Notes: a model not told the origin generated them from the letters alone. DNA of 64,000 nucleotides from Saprospiraceae bacterium (GCA_016719855.1 JADJYH010000021.1:1-64000), one strand, 5' to 3'. Numbered from the stretch's first letter, positions 1 through 10,262 are shown. Translations and numbers: made by a program.

Positions 1-1
1 G

Positions 2-52
2 TTCTCGTGGGCGGCGATGGTGGAGGGGGTGGAGGAGTTGGCTGATTTGTGA
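2..52 (+). CDS. C-terminal tail of an upstream gene (partial)
   Basis: The window opens inside a possible reading frame that runs 16 codons to a TGA at 50-52. The tail is hydrophobic and acidic (FSWAAMVEGVEELADL) and resembles the ends of many glycosyltransferases, but it is far too short to name. It is included because it would end about 35 bases before the next promoter-like box. Confidence 0.3.
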   Translation, partial: FSWAAMVEGVEELADL

Positions 53-88
53 AATGCCAAGGTTCGTCTGTTTTTTTCCAAAAAAATG

Positions 89-96
89 TAGTTTTG
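89..96 (+). promoter_or_regulatory. Bacteroidota -7 box (TAGTTTTG)
   Basis: TAGTTTTG matches the TAnnTTTG -7 consensus used by the primary sigma factor of Bacteroidota. It lies 22 bases before the ATG of the gene at 119. No convincing -33 TTTG is visible at the usual distance, so this is a motif-only call. Confidence 0.45.
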
Positions 97-118
97 TAGG
101 ATTAAAAAAAAACACTCC

Positions 119-526
119 ATGCAATCGATAGAAATACAAAAAGGCGTTAGAGTTGGTTTTGAGGAACTGTTGGCTGGTGCTGCTCAAATGGGCAATGCTG
201 ATTTGGAAAAGTTCACAGACCGCCTTAGCCAAATGCTTGCCCGTCGCAAAACTCCGAAGCCTTCGGAACGGGAATTGGAGTTGTTGAAAAAAATTTATGA
301 GCCTTTGAAGGTTTCAACCCAAAAAAAGTACGACCTGCTTCAAGCTAAATTATTGGATGAATCTATCAGCCATGCAGAACACGAAGAATTAATGACTTTG
401 GTGGAGACTGCAGAGTCTCACAATGTCGAATGGCTTAAGTCTGTGGTAGAGTTGGCCCGCCTCAGGGCAGTGGCAGTGGAAGACCTTTTGACGCAGCTTG
501 GTTTGGACCAACAAGCCAAACCATGA
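119..526 (+). CDS. Hypothetical helical protein, partner of HNH endonuclease
   Basis: A 135-residue soluble protein with no signal peptide, no membrane segment and no cysteine. It is rich in Glu, Lys and Leu and is probably all helical. I do not recognise a catalytic motif. Its last four bases overlap the start of the HNH gene (ATGA), so the two are translationally coupled and probably function together. A TAnnTTTG box lies 22 bases upstream of the ATG. The pair could be a small defence or toxin-type module, but nothing in this protein itself shows that; the link rests only on the overlap. Confidence 0.75.
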   Translation: MQSIEIQKGVRVGFEELLAGAAQMGNADLEKFTDRLSQMLARRKTPKPSERELELLKKIYEPLKVSTQKKYDLLQAKLLDESISHAEHEELMTLVETAESHNVEWLKSVVELARLRAVAVEDLLTQLGLDQQAKP

Positions 527-951
527 GCCGAAGAAAAATCCCCGATGACATAAAGGCGCAACTAGCTGTTCTTTCCAACCACCGTTGCGAATACTGCCTC
601 AGCCCAGAGGCATTTTCCACTCAAGCTTTTGAGATAGACCATATACTGGCAATGAGCCTTGGCGGTGATACAGTGTTGCAGAACCTTGCATATTGTTGTA
701 GGGGGTGCAACAGCCACAAGTTCAACAAATTCAAGGCTTTAGATGAGTTAACAGGAATGGTTGTTCCGATTTTTAATCCCCGTGAACAAACTTGGAAGGA
801 GCATTTTGCTTGGGATGCTGACCCACTTTATGTGATTGGGCTAACCCCATGCGGACGTGCGACAATTGATGCGCTGAAACTAAACCGCCCAAAACTGATT
901 GAACTAAGAGAATTGTTATTGGATATTCACAGGCATCCACCTGAGCTTTAG
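523..951 (+). CDS. HNH endonuclease
   Basis: A 142-residue HNH nuclease. Visible elements are a CEYC zinc knuckle (Cys22, Cys25), the FEIDH core with Asp39-His40 that binds the catalytic metal, an NLA segment near residue 55, and a second knuckle CRGCNSHK (Cys59, Cys62, His65). This order is that of the McrA-like, zinc-stabilised HNH family, which cleaves DNA. The C-terminal third (about residues 80-142) is not part of the core and may recognise the target. The gene overlaps the upstream hypothetical gene by four bases. It is followed by about 280 bases without a supported gene. No methyltransferase adjoins it directly, so it is not obviously a restriction enzyme. Confidence 0.88.
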   Translation: MSRRKIPDDIKAQLAVLSNHRCEYCLSPEAFSTQAFEIDHILAMSLGGDTVLQNLAYCCRGCNSHKFNKFKALDELTGMVVPIFNPREQTWKEHFAWDADPLYVIGLTPCGRATIDALKLNRPKLIELRELLLDIHRHPPEL

Positions 952-1194
952 CAATATTCTTTTTGAACTATCTTAGGAAAAAAAAGGCTGTCCCGCTATT
1001 GACAGGGCAACCGAATTTTTCAACTCCACTAATTGCTGGAATTGCTACGAAGCCACAAAATGGGCCAACTCGGTTCGGAGTTTACCAACCAGTGAGCAAG
1101 CGTTGCCCACCAATGAGTATTCGTCGGTTTTGTGAAAAACACGCTACTTTTGGCGGATTAGAAACTGCAAAAAGGAAATCAACATTGCCCCCAA

Positions 1195-1227
1195 CTTTTT
1201 ACTTTCACCTTTTTACTTTTTCCTTGG
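1195..1227 (+). repeat. Short T-rich heptad array
   Basis: Degenerate 7-base words of the TTTTTAC / TTTCACC type sit immediately before the methyltransferase ATG at 1235. It is one of the locus-specific heptad arrays seen throughout the window. The rest of 952-1234 shows nothing I can support. Confidence 0.5.
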
Positions 1228-1234
1228 AAAAGCG

Positions 1235-2122
1235 ATGAAATACATCCTGCCTCGAAATATTTCCACCGAAAAAATGCTGTCGTTCCTGAAAAGGGCGGAA
1301 AAACGGCAAGTGAAACTGTTGACCGATGGGGAAGAAAAACCTGCGCTACAACTGCCAATTCCCCGCACCCCGTTCGATATTTACCGCAAGGACAAACTGA
1401 TAAAGTTGCTGAACCTCAGGCAGTTGGCGGAAGATAGGTCGGTGCTGGAAATAGGCTGCGGCGTTGGCGACCTGCTCAAGGAAATAGCCAACTACAAACC
1501 CAAGGAACTCTACGGCGTGGACAGTTCGGAGAAGATGGTCAATTATGCACGGGAGTACCTGAAGGAAGAAAAGGTGGACGTGCAATTGGCAAACGTCTTC
1601 CGATTGCCGTTCCCCGAAAAGTCGTTTGACTTGGTGGTGGTGATGTCGGAGTTCCAGCACGTGCCGGACAACAAGCAAGTGGAGCGCCTGATTTACGAGG
1701 TATGCAGGGTGGCTCGGCAATGGGTCATCTTGGTGGAGGAGACTGCACCGGAGGAGATGATAAAAGAAAATCTGATTGCCAGAACCATCGAACAATACAA
1801 GGCGGAGATGAAGAAAAAACGGTTTTTCCTTCGCTCGGTGGATATCCTCGACATAGCCGCCACGAGCTACGTGTACACCAGCCGTCGCAATCCTTGGCAC
1901 TGGATCCGGTGGGTGTTCAGCCCGTTGCTCTACTTGCTGGGTTTCCCCAGTTCGGTGATGAAGATGCCGACCAATGAAGAGAAGATTCCCGACTCGGAAC
2001 TGGCCATGAAGCTGCAAGCAATGACGCTACCGTTCGCCACCAGCCTCGACAGCGTGTTCCGAAAAGTGGAGGGCACAACGGTGATGCGGTTCGAGCGGGA
2101 GCAGTTGTTTCGAAGAGGGTGA
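1235..2122 (+). CDS. Class I SAM-dependent methyltransferase
   Basis: A 295-residue protein with a Methyltransf_11/25-type Rossmann domain. Motif I is LEIGCGVGDLL (about residues 71-81), the acidic residue after strand 2 is in YGVDSSEKM, and motif IV is SFDLVVVMSEFQHV. An N-terminal extension of about 45 residues and a C-terminal hydrophobic stretch (WIRWVFSPLLYLLGF, around residues 224-238) suggest membrane association. The substrate cannot be read from the sequence; a lipid or glycan acceptor would fit the membrane-facing tail, but that is inference. The gene is preceded by a T-rich heptad array and followed by a CAGTTCG-type array. Confidence 0.85.
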   Translation: MKYILPRNISTEKMLSFLKRAEKRQVKLLTDGEEKPALQLPIPRTPFDIYRKDKLIKLLNLRQLAEDRSVLEIGCGVGDLLKEIANYKPKELYGVDSSEKMVNYAREYLKEEKVDVQLANVFRLPFPEKSFDLVVVMSEFQHVPDNKQVERLIYEVCRVARQWVILVEETAPEEMIKENLIARTIEQYKAEMKKKRFFLRSVDILDIAATSYVYTSRRNPWHWIRWVFSPLLYLLGFPSSVMKMPTNEEKIPDSELAMKLQAMTLPFATSLDSVFRKVEGTTVMRFEREQLFRRG

Positions 2123-2128
2123 TTTTGG

Positions 2129-2169
2129 CCAGTTCGGCAGTTCGACAGTGGGCAGTTGGCAGTCAAGGG
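2129..2169 (+). repeat. CAGTTCG/CAGTTGG heptad array
   Basis: Five degenerate copies of a CAGT(T/G)(C/G)G word with 7-8 base spacing begin within ten bases of the methyltransferase stop. It belongs to the gene-end heptad arrays described under findings. Confidence 0.55.
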
Positions 2170-2225
2170 ACTGACTGAACCCTGCCTGGACCCAAAAAAG
2201 GGGGCCAAAATGACAACTACAAACA

Positions 2226-4802
2226 ATGCGAAATACCATCCTAGCCATTCTACTGGGCCTGCCGGTCTTCCTTTTTTCCCAAAAACAACCCCTCGACTAT
2301 TTTTTGCCTGCGGCAAAATATGACCCTGCGATACCTACACCGGAGCAGTTTTTTGGGTTTCAAATTGGTGAGTGGCACCTCAGCCACGACCAGATTTTGG
2401 CGTACTACCGCATGTTGGACGCCGCCAGCAACAAAATCACGCTGCACGAGTACGGCCGAAGCCATGAAAACAGGCCGTTGATTTACCTCGTCATCACCGC
2501 TGAAAAGAACCACGCCAACCTGCAAACCATTCAGGATGAGCATGTTGCGCTCTGCGACCCCGAACGCACCGGCAAGCTGGATATGTCGAAAATGCCCGTC
2601 GTCATCTACCAGGGATTCAGCATCCACGGCAACGAACAGAGCGGGGCCAACGCCGCACCGCTGGTGGCCTACCGCCTCGCCGCTGCTCAGGACGAGGAGA
2701 CCCGCCGCCTGCTCGACCAAGCAGTCATCCTCTTCGACCCCTGCTTTAACCCAGACGGGATGCAGCGATTTTCAAGTTGGGTGAACGCCAACCGCAACCA
2801 AAACCTGAACGGCGACGCTAACGACCGGGAGTACGACGAGCCGTGGCCCGGTGGCCGCTTCAACCACTACTGGTTCGACCTGAACCGGGACTGGCTGCCC
2901 GGCCAGCAACCCGAAAGCGTGGGCAGAATCGCCAATTTCCAAGCCTGGAAGCCGAACATCCTCACCGACCACCACGAGATGGGCAGCAATGCTACCTTCT
3001 TTTTCATGCCAGGGGTGCAGAGCCGGGTGAACCCGCTGACCCCTAAAATGAACCAAGAACTGACTGCCAAAATCGGCACTTACCACGCCGAGGCGCTCGA
3101 TGCCATCGGCTCGCTGTACTACTCCGAGGAGGGCTTCGACGACTTTTATTTCGGGAAAGGCTCAACCTACCCCGATGCGCAGGGCTGCATCGGCATCCTG
3201 TTCGAGCAGGCGAGCAGCAGGGGGCATTTGCAGAACACGGTGAACGGGCCGCTCTCGTTCGCCTTCACCATCCGCAACCAAGTGCGCACCGCCCTCAGCA
3301 CCCAACGGGCCGCTATCGCCATGCGCACGGAACTGCTTGATTATCAGCGCAATTTTTACATAAAAAACCTCGACGATGCCCGCCGTGACAACCGCAAGGC
3401 GTTTGTGGTGGGGGAGAATTACGACCGTTCCCGGCTGCTCAGGTTCGTGGAGATGGTGAAAAGGCAGGGCATTCAGGTATTTGAAACCAGCGAGAAAATC
3501 ACGGCAAACGGCGTGGAGTTTTTGCCCGGCAGCTCGTATGTGATTCCGTTGGAGCAGCCACAGCACAAGCTGATTTTGGGGATGTTCCAGCGGGACACCA
3601 TGTTTGCGGACAGCATTTTTTACGACATCAGTGCTTGGACGATGCCGCTGGCCTTCAACTTGGAGTATACCAGTTTGACAGGTGGCCAGTTTTCAAAAAA
3701 GCTGCTTGGAAAGGAAGTTTTGGCCACACAACTTCCTGATGGACAGGCGCTTGCGAAGACCACCGATTTTGCCTACGCCTTTGAGTGGGACGAGTATTTT
3801 GCGCCTGCGGCGCTTTACCATTTGTTGAAAAAAGGGCTGTTGGCAAAAACAGCCACCAAGCCCTTCACAGGCACGACTGCGAGTGGTACAAAGGATTTCA
3901 ATGTTGGCAGCATCGTCATCCCCACCCAAAACCAAGCCCTTTCGGGCGAGCCGCTACTGGCAGTGTTGCGGGAGGCGGCCAGCCTCGGCCATCTGACCAT
4001 CCACGGCCTGACGACCGGCCTGAATGCCCGCAGCCCCGACCTTGGCAGCAACAACATGGAGCTGCTGCGCAAGCCAAACCTGCTGCTGCTGACCGGCGAG
4101 GGCGTCAGCCCGACCGATGCCGGGGAGCTTTGGCACCTGCTCGACACCCGCTACGAGTTGCCGGTAACCAAGGTTGACCTGAAGGATGTCACGCCCATTT
4201 TGCTCGAAAAATACAACGTGGTAGTGATGCCCAACGGTGGTTACGGCCCGCTGAATGCCGATGCCCTAAAAGGCTGGGTAAGCGGCGGCGGAACCCTCAT
4301 TGCCCTCGAAGGTGCTGTTAAATGGCTGGAAACCAAGCAGTTGGGCGGTGTGGTACTCAAAAAAGAGCCTGAACCTGCCGCTGCCCCGACTACACGCCGA
4401 CCATATATCAATGCCTCAGAAGACCGTGCTGCGCTGGAACTGCCGGGTTCCATCTTTGAGGTAGAACTCGACTTGACGCATCCGCTTGCCTATGGTTTTC
4501 GGCGGTCGAAAATTCCCGTTTTCAGGAGCAGCGGCTTGTTTGCCGAGCAACCAAAAAATGCCTACGCCACGCCGTTGGTCTTTGGAAAAAGCCCTTTGAT
4601 GGCGGGCTATGTCCCAAAAAAATTAAAGCCAATGACGTCGGGCACACCTGCTGTGATGGTAACTGGACAAGGCGCTGGGCGCATTATCTGTATGCTGGAC
4701 AACCCTTGTTTCCGTGCGTTTTGGTACGGCACGGACAAGTTGCTGGCCAATGCGGTTTTCTTCGGGAACACCATTTCCTCCCAAACAGTGGAACGGAAAT
4801 AG
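2226..4802 (+). CDS. Secreted M14 zinc carboxypeptidase-like protein
   Basis: An 858-residue exported peptidase. The N-terminus has a signal peptide ending around FLFSQ. The M14 (carboxypeptidase A) zinc site is visible: HGNE (HxxE, about residue 133), then the LNRDW element and TDHHEMGS (third zinc ligand, about 247). A candidate catalytic Glu lies in ILFEQ (about 325). The C-terminal half (about residues 610-700) contains a class I glutamine-amidotransferase-like fold, with LLLLTGEGVSP and VVVMPNGGYG, but no GxCxG nucleophile, so that domain is probably structural. This two-domain layout is common in Bacteroidota M14 proteins of 800-860 residues. Its likely role is periplasmic or extracellular peptide trimming. 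No operon partner is evident. Confidence 0.9.
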   Translation: MRNTILAILLGLPVFLFSQKQPLDYFLPAAKYDPAIPTPEQFFGFQIGEWHLSHDQILAYYRMLDAASNKITLHEYGRSHENRPLIYLVITAEKNHANLQTIQDEHVALCDPERTGKLDMSKMPVVIYQGFSIHGNEQSGANAAPLVAYRLAAAQDEETRRLLDQAVILFDPCFNPDGMQRFSSWVNANRNQNLNGDANDREYDEPWPGGRFNHYWFDLNRDWLPGQQPESVGRIANFQAWKPNILTDHHEMGSNATFFFMPGVQSRVNPLTPKMNQELTAKIGTYHAEALDAIGSLYYSEEGFDDFYFGKGSTYPDAQGCIGILFEQASSRGHLQNTVNGPLSFAFTIRNQVRTALSTQRAAIAMRTELLDYQRNFYIKNLDDARRDNRKAFVVGENYDRSRLLRFVEMVKRQGIQVFETSEKITANGVEFLPGSSYVIPLEQPQHKLILGMFQRDTMFADSIFYDISAWTMPLAFNLEYTSLTGGQFSKKLLGKEVLATQLPDGQALAKTTDFAYAFEWDEYFAPAALYHLLKKGLLAKTATKPFTGTTASGTKDFNVGSIVIPTQNQALSGEPLLAVLREAASLGHLTIHGLTTGLNARSPDLGSNNMELLRKPNLLLLTGEGVSPTDAGELWHLLDTRYELPVTKVDLKDVTPILLEKYNVVVMPNGGYGPLNADALKGWVSGGGTLIALEGAVKWLETKQLGGVVLKKEPEPAAAPTTRRPYINASEDRAALELPGSIFEVELDLTHPLAYGFRRSKIPVFRSSGLFAEQPKNAYATPLVFGKSPLMAGYVPKKLKPMTSGTPAVMVTGQGAGRIICMLDNPCFRAFWYGTDKLLANAVFFGNTISSQTVERK

Positions 4803-5177
4803 TGTGTTCAAGCAATTACGGGTGGGTGATTATTATCAATATTGACTAGATAATTGGCACGAAACCTTTGGCATGATGGTTGTTTAGTCACCTAAAAAAT
4901 TAGCTATCCCTCCTAGCTGACTTCAATTCCATTAGTGACTTTTTTTTATTAAAGTCTTCTCCAATTACCCCTATTACAATCAATAACAGCACTATCCTAC
5001 ACACGCTTTTTGTTATCCCCCCAATGGATAATCAACTGTCTTTTGATGTATTTTCTGAACTCTCATTTGGCTATACAGGTCTTCGGGCTAATGCTACTTC
5101 TGTGTATTGCTGCAATGCCTTTTGGGTTGCGCTTGACGAGGAAGGAAGTTAGCCAGTATTGCCATTTTGATGTTTTA

Positions 5178-8100
5178 ATGAAGGTGGTTGGTATTATGCC
5201 ATCTCTAATGTTATACTTATTGTTGATGATGCCTACATTGGCATTTTGTAAAAAAGCAGAACTTCACAATAGTTTTCTCTCCAACAATTTTATTCCAACC
5301 CGGACGGCATTGGTGTCATCAGCAGCTCATGAAAAGGCTGTATTTACCGCACCTCCGGTGGATGTATCTTTTACTTGTTCTGGCAATGCGGTTTTTGTTA
5401 CATCCGAAACGGGTATTACGAATGCCAACTATGCAGTAGGCGCATCAGATGCATCCTTCGCAGAACTGTACGATAATAGCGACCAAATCGTCCTTTACCT
5501 TGAAGACGAGTTGGCATCTGGTTCAACGGTGACAATTCGATGGAAAAAGACAGGTTCAACCAATCCAACCGTCACAGTCCAACAATCAACAAACAACTCC
5601 ACCTGGACGACTGCTACAGGAAGTCCATTTACGGTTAGCAGTACAAGTTTTGTCAATCTAAATATTGTGCTTTCGGTGGACACTCGTTACTTGCGATTCA
5701 CCAAAACAAATAGCGGTGACCTTCAGCTCGAATCCATCACCTATACAAATACAACTTGCAACAACACAGGTGGCACTGGTGTGCCATTGACTTGTTCAGC
5801 TACTTCAACCAGCATTGCGGGTAATGTTTTTAATGACTTCAATGAAAACGGGACCTACGAAAGCGCAAGCGATTATCTGGGTGTAGCTGATATTATAGTT
5901 GTAGCCGTTGATTCACTCGGCAATTCATTCAATGCTACTACCAACTCGACGGGTGGTTATTCTATCACGGGTTTGGTTGCGAACAGGACATACCGCGTTG
6001 AATTCCAGATTCCCAGTTCATTAGGTTGGTTGAGTTCTTCCTTTATTGGTAGCGACAACGGTTCGACCGTTCAATTCCTGAAACCTGGGAATTGTGCCGA
6101 CCTGGGATTGAACAACCCCACGGACTATTGCCAAGACAACCCAAATTTGGTGGTGGCCTGCTACGAAAACGGCTCTGGGGTAGGCAATACCAACCCAGCA
6201 TTTATATCAATTCCCAGCACGGCGGCTGGGGTCTCTCCGGCGGAAAGCACTTATGCCCAGACACAGGACATGGGAAGTGTCTTCGGTGCAGCTTACGATA
6301 GGGTGAACAAGCGGATTTTTGTAAGTTCCTTCCTTAAAAGACATTCCGGGTTTGGGCCAAGGGGCGTTGACGGTGTCTATATCGTTGATTATTCAACTGC
6401 TTCTCCAAGTATCATCGGTGGGTTTGACCTTCAGGGGGTTACACCCTCAAACGGTGGGGCCGCCATTGACCTAGGCTCCATCACCAGGACCAACATTGCT
6501 GGCACCATTTCGGCAGGTGCAGCCGGCGACTACCAACTGCCTTCAAGCCGCCTCAACCCATCGGTAGATTTGGATGCGTTTGGGAAGGTGGCAAAAATCA
6601 GCTACGGTGATATTGATATAAGTGAGGATGGCAAGACACTCTGGATGGTCAACCTGAATCAAAGGGCTTTGATTTCAGTTGACATTTCGAGCTTGGCCGT
6701 TTCGACTTCCAATCCCAACCTGCTTTCAAGCGCCTTGGTCAAACAATACCCAATATCTTCGATGACTGGAATTCCAACATGTACCAATGGTACGTTGCGG
6801 CCTTTCGCATTGGAGCTGTACAAGAATAAAGTTTATTTAGGCTGTGTGTGCGATGCCGCTTCCTCCTCCACGTTAAAAAAACCAGCAGAGTTAGATGGAT
6901 ATGTGGTATCAATAGACCCTGCCAATCCAACCACTTCCACGACGGTTGTTACTTTTGGATTTGACCATAACAGAGAACCTGCCTACGAGCAGCTAGTCCC
7001 CGCCAACGGATCAGTGGATGGTGATTGGCAGCGCTGGATGAACACTTATGTCGAGTCTGAAACAAACTCCGGGTTTGTCAATTTCCGCTCGGCCCCACAA
7101 CCGGTCATAGCTGATATAGAATTTAAGGGAGACGGTTCCATGATTCTTGGTGTGATGGACCGGTTTGCCCACCAACAAGGTTGGGAGCAATACAGGGCCA
7201 TCTCTACGGATAGAAACTTGCGGAGTGCCATATCTGCTGGTGACCTCCTATATTTCGGTTTAAGCGGCGGCACATATACGGCTGAGTTAGGTGAAAACGA
7301 CACTAAATCAACACCTTCTGGATTTTTAACTAATGACGGCGTCAATAATACCGGAGAGTTCTTTAATGGCGATTATTATACTGGCTGGGATGCCTCGCAC
7401 CATGAGACTATATTGGGTGGGCTAAGTATCCTAAAAGCGACCAATGAAATTTCAGTGGCAGCAATGGACCCTTTTGCATTTAACTCACAAGGTATAACGT
7501 GGATGAGCCTTGCAAACGGCGCACAGACTAGGACTTACCAGGTTGTCGGCGGCACCAATATTGGCAACTTTGGCAAGGGTTCCGCACTGGCCGACCTCGA
7601 ATTTTTGTGCAATCCTGCGCCCATTGAGATTGGCAACTATGTCTGGATTGACACGGACAAAGACGGTGTGCAAGACCCAGGTGAAGTTGGCTTAAATGGG
7701 GTGAAAGTTAGCCTTTATAAGTATGTCGGTGGGACATCAACCTTGGTGGCAACGACCAATACCTCAACGGTAAATGGGCAAACAGGTGCCTATTATTTCA
7801 GGGACTACCAACAATATGGTACTGGCTTTGACACCTTGGCATTAAACACGGCATATTATGTTGTCTTGGGCGAAACTGGTGGAACTTATACATGGTCAAC
7901 CGCCAATCAAAGCATTACCGTCGGCGGGGTGAATTATGTATTGACCTCCCAAAATACAGGTAGTGGAACATTGCCTGATATTAACGACAATGATGCATTT
8001 GTCTTTACAACCGCAGGTAGACCGTACACAAACTATCCCGTAGATACTGTGACCACTGGCAATGCCGGCTATGTGAACCATACACTTGATTTTGGTTTAA

Positions 8101-10262
8101 AGATATGCCCAACCATCACCAACCCAAGCGCTACACAGACGGTATGCGCAGGTGGAAGTGGCGCCAATATCACCGTAAACACTTCCACAAACGCAGCAAG
8201 TAGTATAAGATTTGTCCGCTTCACCACCGACCAAATGGCGGGCAGTACGCCAACAGCGGTCGAAGCCACTGCTATTTATGGAGGCACCGTAATCTCCACG
8301 GTGACGCCAACTGGGGCAAGCAGTCCGTACACAGCCACCTATGTGTTCAATGCCGCTGACTTCCCAAGCTCCAGCAGTGTGTACTACGTTTATGCCATTT
8401 TGAATCCCGATGAAGGTGCAACCTGCCGCCCAACCCAAGAAATCAGGATAAACATAAACAACGTAACAGCGAGCGTGATTGGCAGCGACCAGGCCATCTG
8501 CTCCGGTGGAAACCCTGCGGCATTCACCGTCACGACGGGGGCAACGGGCAGCGGCACGCTGTATTACCAGTGGCAGAGCAGCACGACAAACTGTTCAGCG
8601 GGCTTCGCCAATATCATGCTTGCGACAGACCCTACTTACGATGTCCCTGCTGGGCTGATGCAAACGACCTACTACCGAGTATTAGTCATCTCATCACTTA
8701 ACTCAGTGGCCTGCGGAGCAACGAGCAACTGTGTGACGGTGACGGTGCAGCCCAATCTCATTAGCGGAATATCGGCGACACCTGGTGCCTGCGACCCTGC
8801 GGACAACACTTTCGACTTATCTTTCATGGTGTCGTTTTCAAGCGCTCCATCTGGTAATATTAGCATCCGCTACGGCGACATCACCCGCAGTTTTGCAACA
8901 ACCACAGCCTTAAGCCAAACTTTTGTTTTCACCAACCTTTCTTCAAATGGCATCCAAGACGTGGATGTAGCTGCAGCCATGGCCAATGCGCCATTATGCG
9001 TTTACTCGGCAGCCGATTTAGTGGATGCGCCAGTCAGGTGTACCCCCAACTGTTGTGTAACCAATATTTTCCAAAATGGAAACTTGGAAAACGGCACGTG
9101 GACAGGGTCTTCGACTTTCATCTCAGGCGTGACTGCGACACCGCTTCCAGAAGGATGGTACACCAACATGACGAGTTGGGGGCATAACGATGGCTATTGG
9201 GTAGAGAGCGTGAATGCTTTTGATGGAAAACGTGCCGTTTACCTTCAAGACACTATTGCTCCCCTGGACAATTACTGTATTGGACAATACCTCCAGTTGG
9301 GAACGGCCTCCAATCAAATTGACCTCTGCAGCCAGTACAAAATCTGCTTTGAGTGGGCATCTTTCAACAGGTCGTTCCCGGATGGGAGGGCTGCCACTAC
9401 CCAACCCGTCATGGAGTATTTATATTACAATGGTAGTGGGGTTCCGTTCTTGCCTGTTGCTCCCCCATTGGTCATTCCTGTCACACCCGTTGCCAACCAA
9501 GACTGGGACTATTTGACCTGGACACATACGGAATACACGTTCAGCCTTCCAGCCCCTCCAGCAGGAGCGGCTTATGTTTCGATTTGGCTGTCCGACTATA
9601 GGCCAAGTTATGCAAACGGCATCTTGTTCGACAATGTGTTTTTATGCAATGCAGGCCCAGCGGTTATTGCAAGCACCATTACTGGCAATCAAACAGTATG
9701 TAGCGGCGGAGACCCTGCTGCCTTTTCGGTGACAACCCCTGCGGATGGCGTTGGAACACTTAGCTACCAATGGCAGAGCAGCACTACTGGCTGTGCGGGC
9801 GCATTTACGGATATTGACGGGGCAACATCTGATACCTACGATGTGCCGTCTGGTTTTTCGGCCACGACAAGCTACCAAGTCATCGTGACTTCGACCTTGA
9901 GCGGCGTGGCCTGCACAGCCACGAGCAACTGCGTGACGCTGACGATAGCTCCATACCCTGATTTCAACCTCGGCCTGGCCATTGTCTGCCCTGGTGACGA
10001 ACCAGAGGTGACCATTGGCAGCCTAACCAATGGCACACCCGCAACCTCTACCATGAAAGTCAACAGTGGGTCATTTGTGCCTTACGATGCCTCCCCGCCC
10101 AACCTCACAACCTCCAATGGAATCAACCTGAACGCCTCAAATACCATCACGGTGCGCAACGAGCACGGTTGCGAAACCGCAAAGAACATTGCCGTGCCGG
10201 ACACCGAACCGATAGTTTGCCCATCGGTTAACCTGGTCAAGTTGCCAAGCGGCATAGATTGA
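5178..10262 (+). CDS. Giant secreted SdrD-B / beta-propeller / Ig-like surface protein
   Basis: About 1,690 residues from the ATG at 5178, which gives a clean signal peptide ending near PTLAFC. The frame stays open upstream to a TTG at 5010 and an ATG at 5046, so the start is uncertain. In order: a jelly-roll-like segment, an SdrD-B/Cna-B fold near residues 210-290, a long WD/YVTN-like region (about 300-810), a second SdrD-B domain (IGNYVWIDTDKDG), a Cys-containing module beginning CPTITNPS, two near-identical Ig-like repeats containing LSYQWQSSTT-type cores, a lectin-like segment between them, and a C-terminal module beginning CPGDEP. There is no recognisable T9SS sorting domain. Adhesin or matrix function is inferred from the domains. 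It is the first of three consecutive giant genes on the same strand. Confidence 0.85.
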   Translation: MKVVGIMPSLMLYLLLMMPTLAFCKKAELHNSFLSNNFIPTRTALVSSAAHEKAVFTAPPVDVSFTCSGNAVFVTSETGITNANYAVGASDASFAELYDNSDQIVLYLEDELASGSTVTIRWKKTGSTNPTVTVQQSTNNSTWTTATGSPFTVSSTSFVNLNIVLSVDTRYLRFTKTNSGDLQLESITYTNTTCNNTGGTGVPLTCSATSTSIAGNVFNDFNENGTYESASDYLGVADIIVVAVDSLGNSFNATTNSTGGYSITGLVANRTYRVEFQIPSSLGWLSSSFIGSDNGSTVQFLKPGNCADLGLNNPTDYCQDNPNLVVACYENGSGVGNTNPAFISIPSTAAGVSPAESTYAQTQDMGSVFGAAYDRVNKRIFVSSFLKRHSGFGPRGVDGVYIVDYSTASPSIIGGFDLQGVTPSNGGAAIDLGSITRTNIAGTISAGAAGDYQLPSSRLNPSVDLDAFGKVAKISYGDIDISEDGKTLWMVNLNQRALISVDISSLAVSTSNPNLLSSALVKQYPISSMTGIPTCTNGTLRPFALELYKNKVYLGCVCDAASSSTLKKPAELDGYVVSIDPANPTTSTTVVTFGFDHNREPAYEQLVPANGSVDGDWQRWMNTYVESETNSGFVNFRSAPQPVIADIEFKGDGSMILGVMDRFAHQQGWEQYRAISTDRNLRSAISAGDLLYFGLSGGTYTAELGENDTKSTPSGFLTNDGVNNTGEFFNGDYYTGWDASHHETILGGLSILKATNEISVAAMDPFAFNSQGITWMSLANGAQTRTYQVVGGTNIGNFGKGSALADLEFLCNPAPIEIGNYVWIDTDKDGVQDPGEVGLNGVKVSLYKYVGGTSTLVATTNTSTVNGQTGAYYFRDYQQYGTGFDTLALNTAYYVVLGETGGTYTWSTANQSITVGGVNYVLTSQNTGSGTLPDINDNDAFVFTTAGRPYTNYPVDTVTTGNAGYVNHTLDFGLKICPTITNPSATQTVCAGGSGANITVNTSTNAASSIRFVRFTTDQMAGSTPTAVEATAIYGGTVISTVTPTGASSPYTATYVFNAADFPSSSSVYYVYAILNPDEGATCRPTQEIRININNVTASVIGSDQAICSGGNPAAFTVTTGATGSGTLYYQWQSSTTNCSAGFANIMLATDPTYDVPAGLMQTTYYRVLVISSLNSVACGATSNCVTVTVQPNLISGISATPGACDPADNTFDLSFMVSFSSAPSGNISIRYGDITRSFATTTALSQTFVFTNLSSNGIQDVDVAAAMANAPLCVYSAADLVDAPVRCTPNCCVTNIFQNGNLENGTWTGSSTFISGVTATPLPEGWYTNMTSWGHNDGYWVESVNAFDGKRAVYLQDTIAPLDNYCIGQYLQLGTASNQIDLCSQYKICFEWASFNRSFPDGRAATTQPVMEYLYYNGSGVPFLPVAPPLVIPVTPVANQDWDYLTWTHTEYTFSLPAPPAGAAYVSIWLSDYRPSYANGILFDNVFLCNAGPAVIASTITGNQTVCSGGDPAAFSVTTPADGVGTLSYQWQSSTTGCAGAFTDIDGATSDTYDVPSGFSATTSYQVIVTSTLSGVACTATSNCVTLTIAPYPDFNLGLAIVCPGDEPEVTIGSLTNGTPATSTMKVNSGSFVPYDASPPNLTTSNGINLNASNTITVRNEHGCETAKNIAVPDTEPIVCPSVNLVKLPSGID

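Noticed and set aside
963..1238. A 91-codon open frame
   Set aside because: TTG start, no domain, Lys/Phe-rich low-information sequence, and it runs into the repeat array and the next gene's start.
4854..4875. Sigma-54-like TGGCAC...TTGGCA sequence
   Set aside because: The GG and GC elements are 15 bases apart rather than the required 12, and the following gene has no need for such a promoter.
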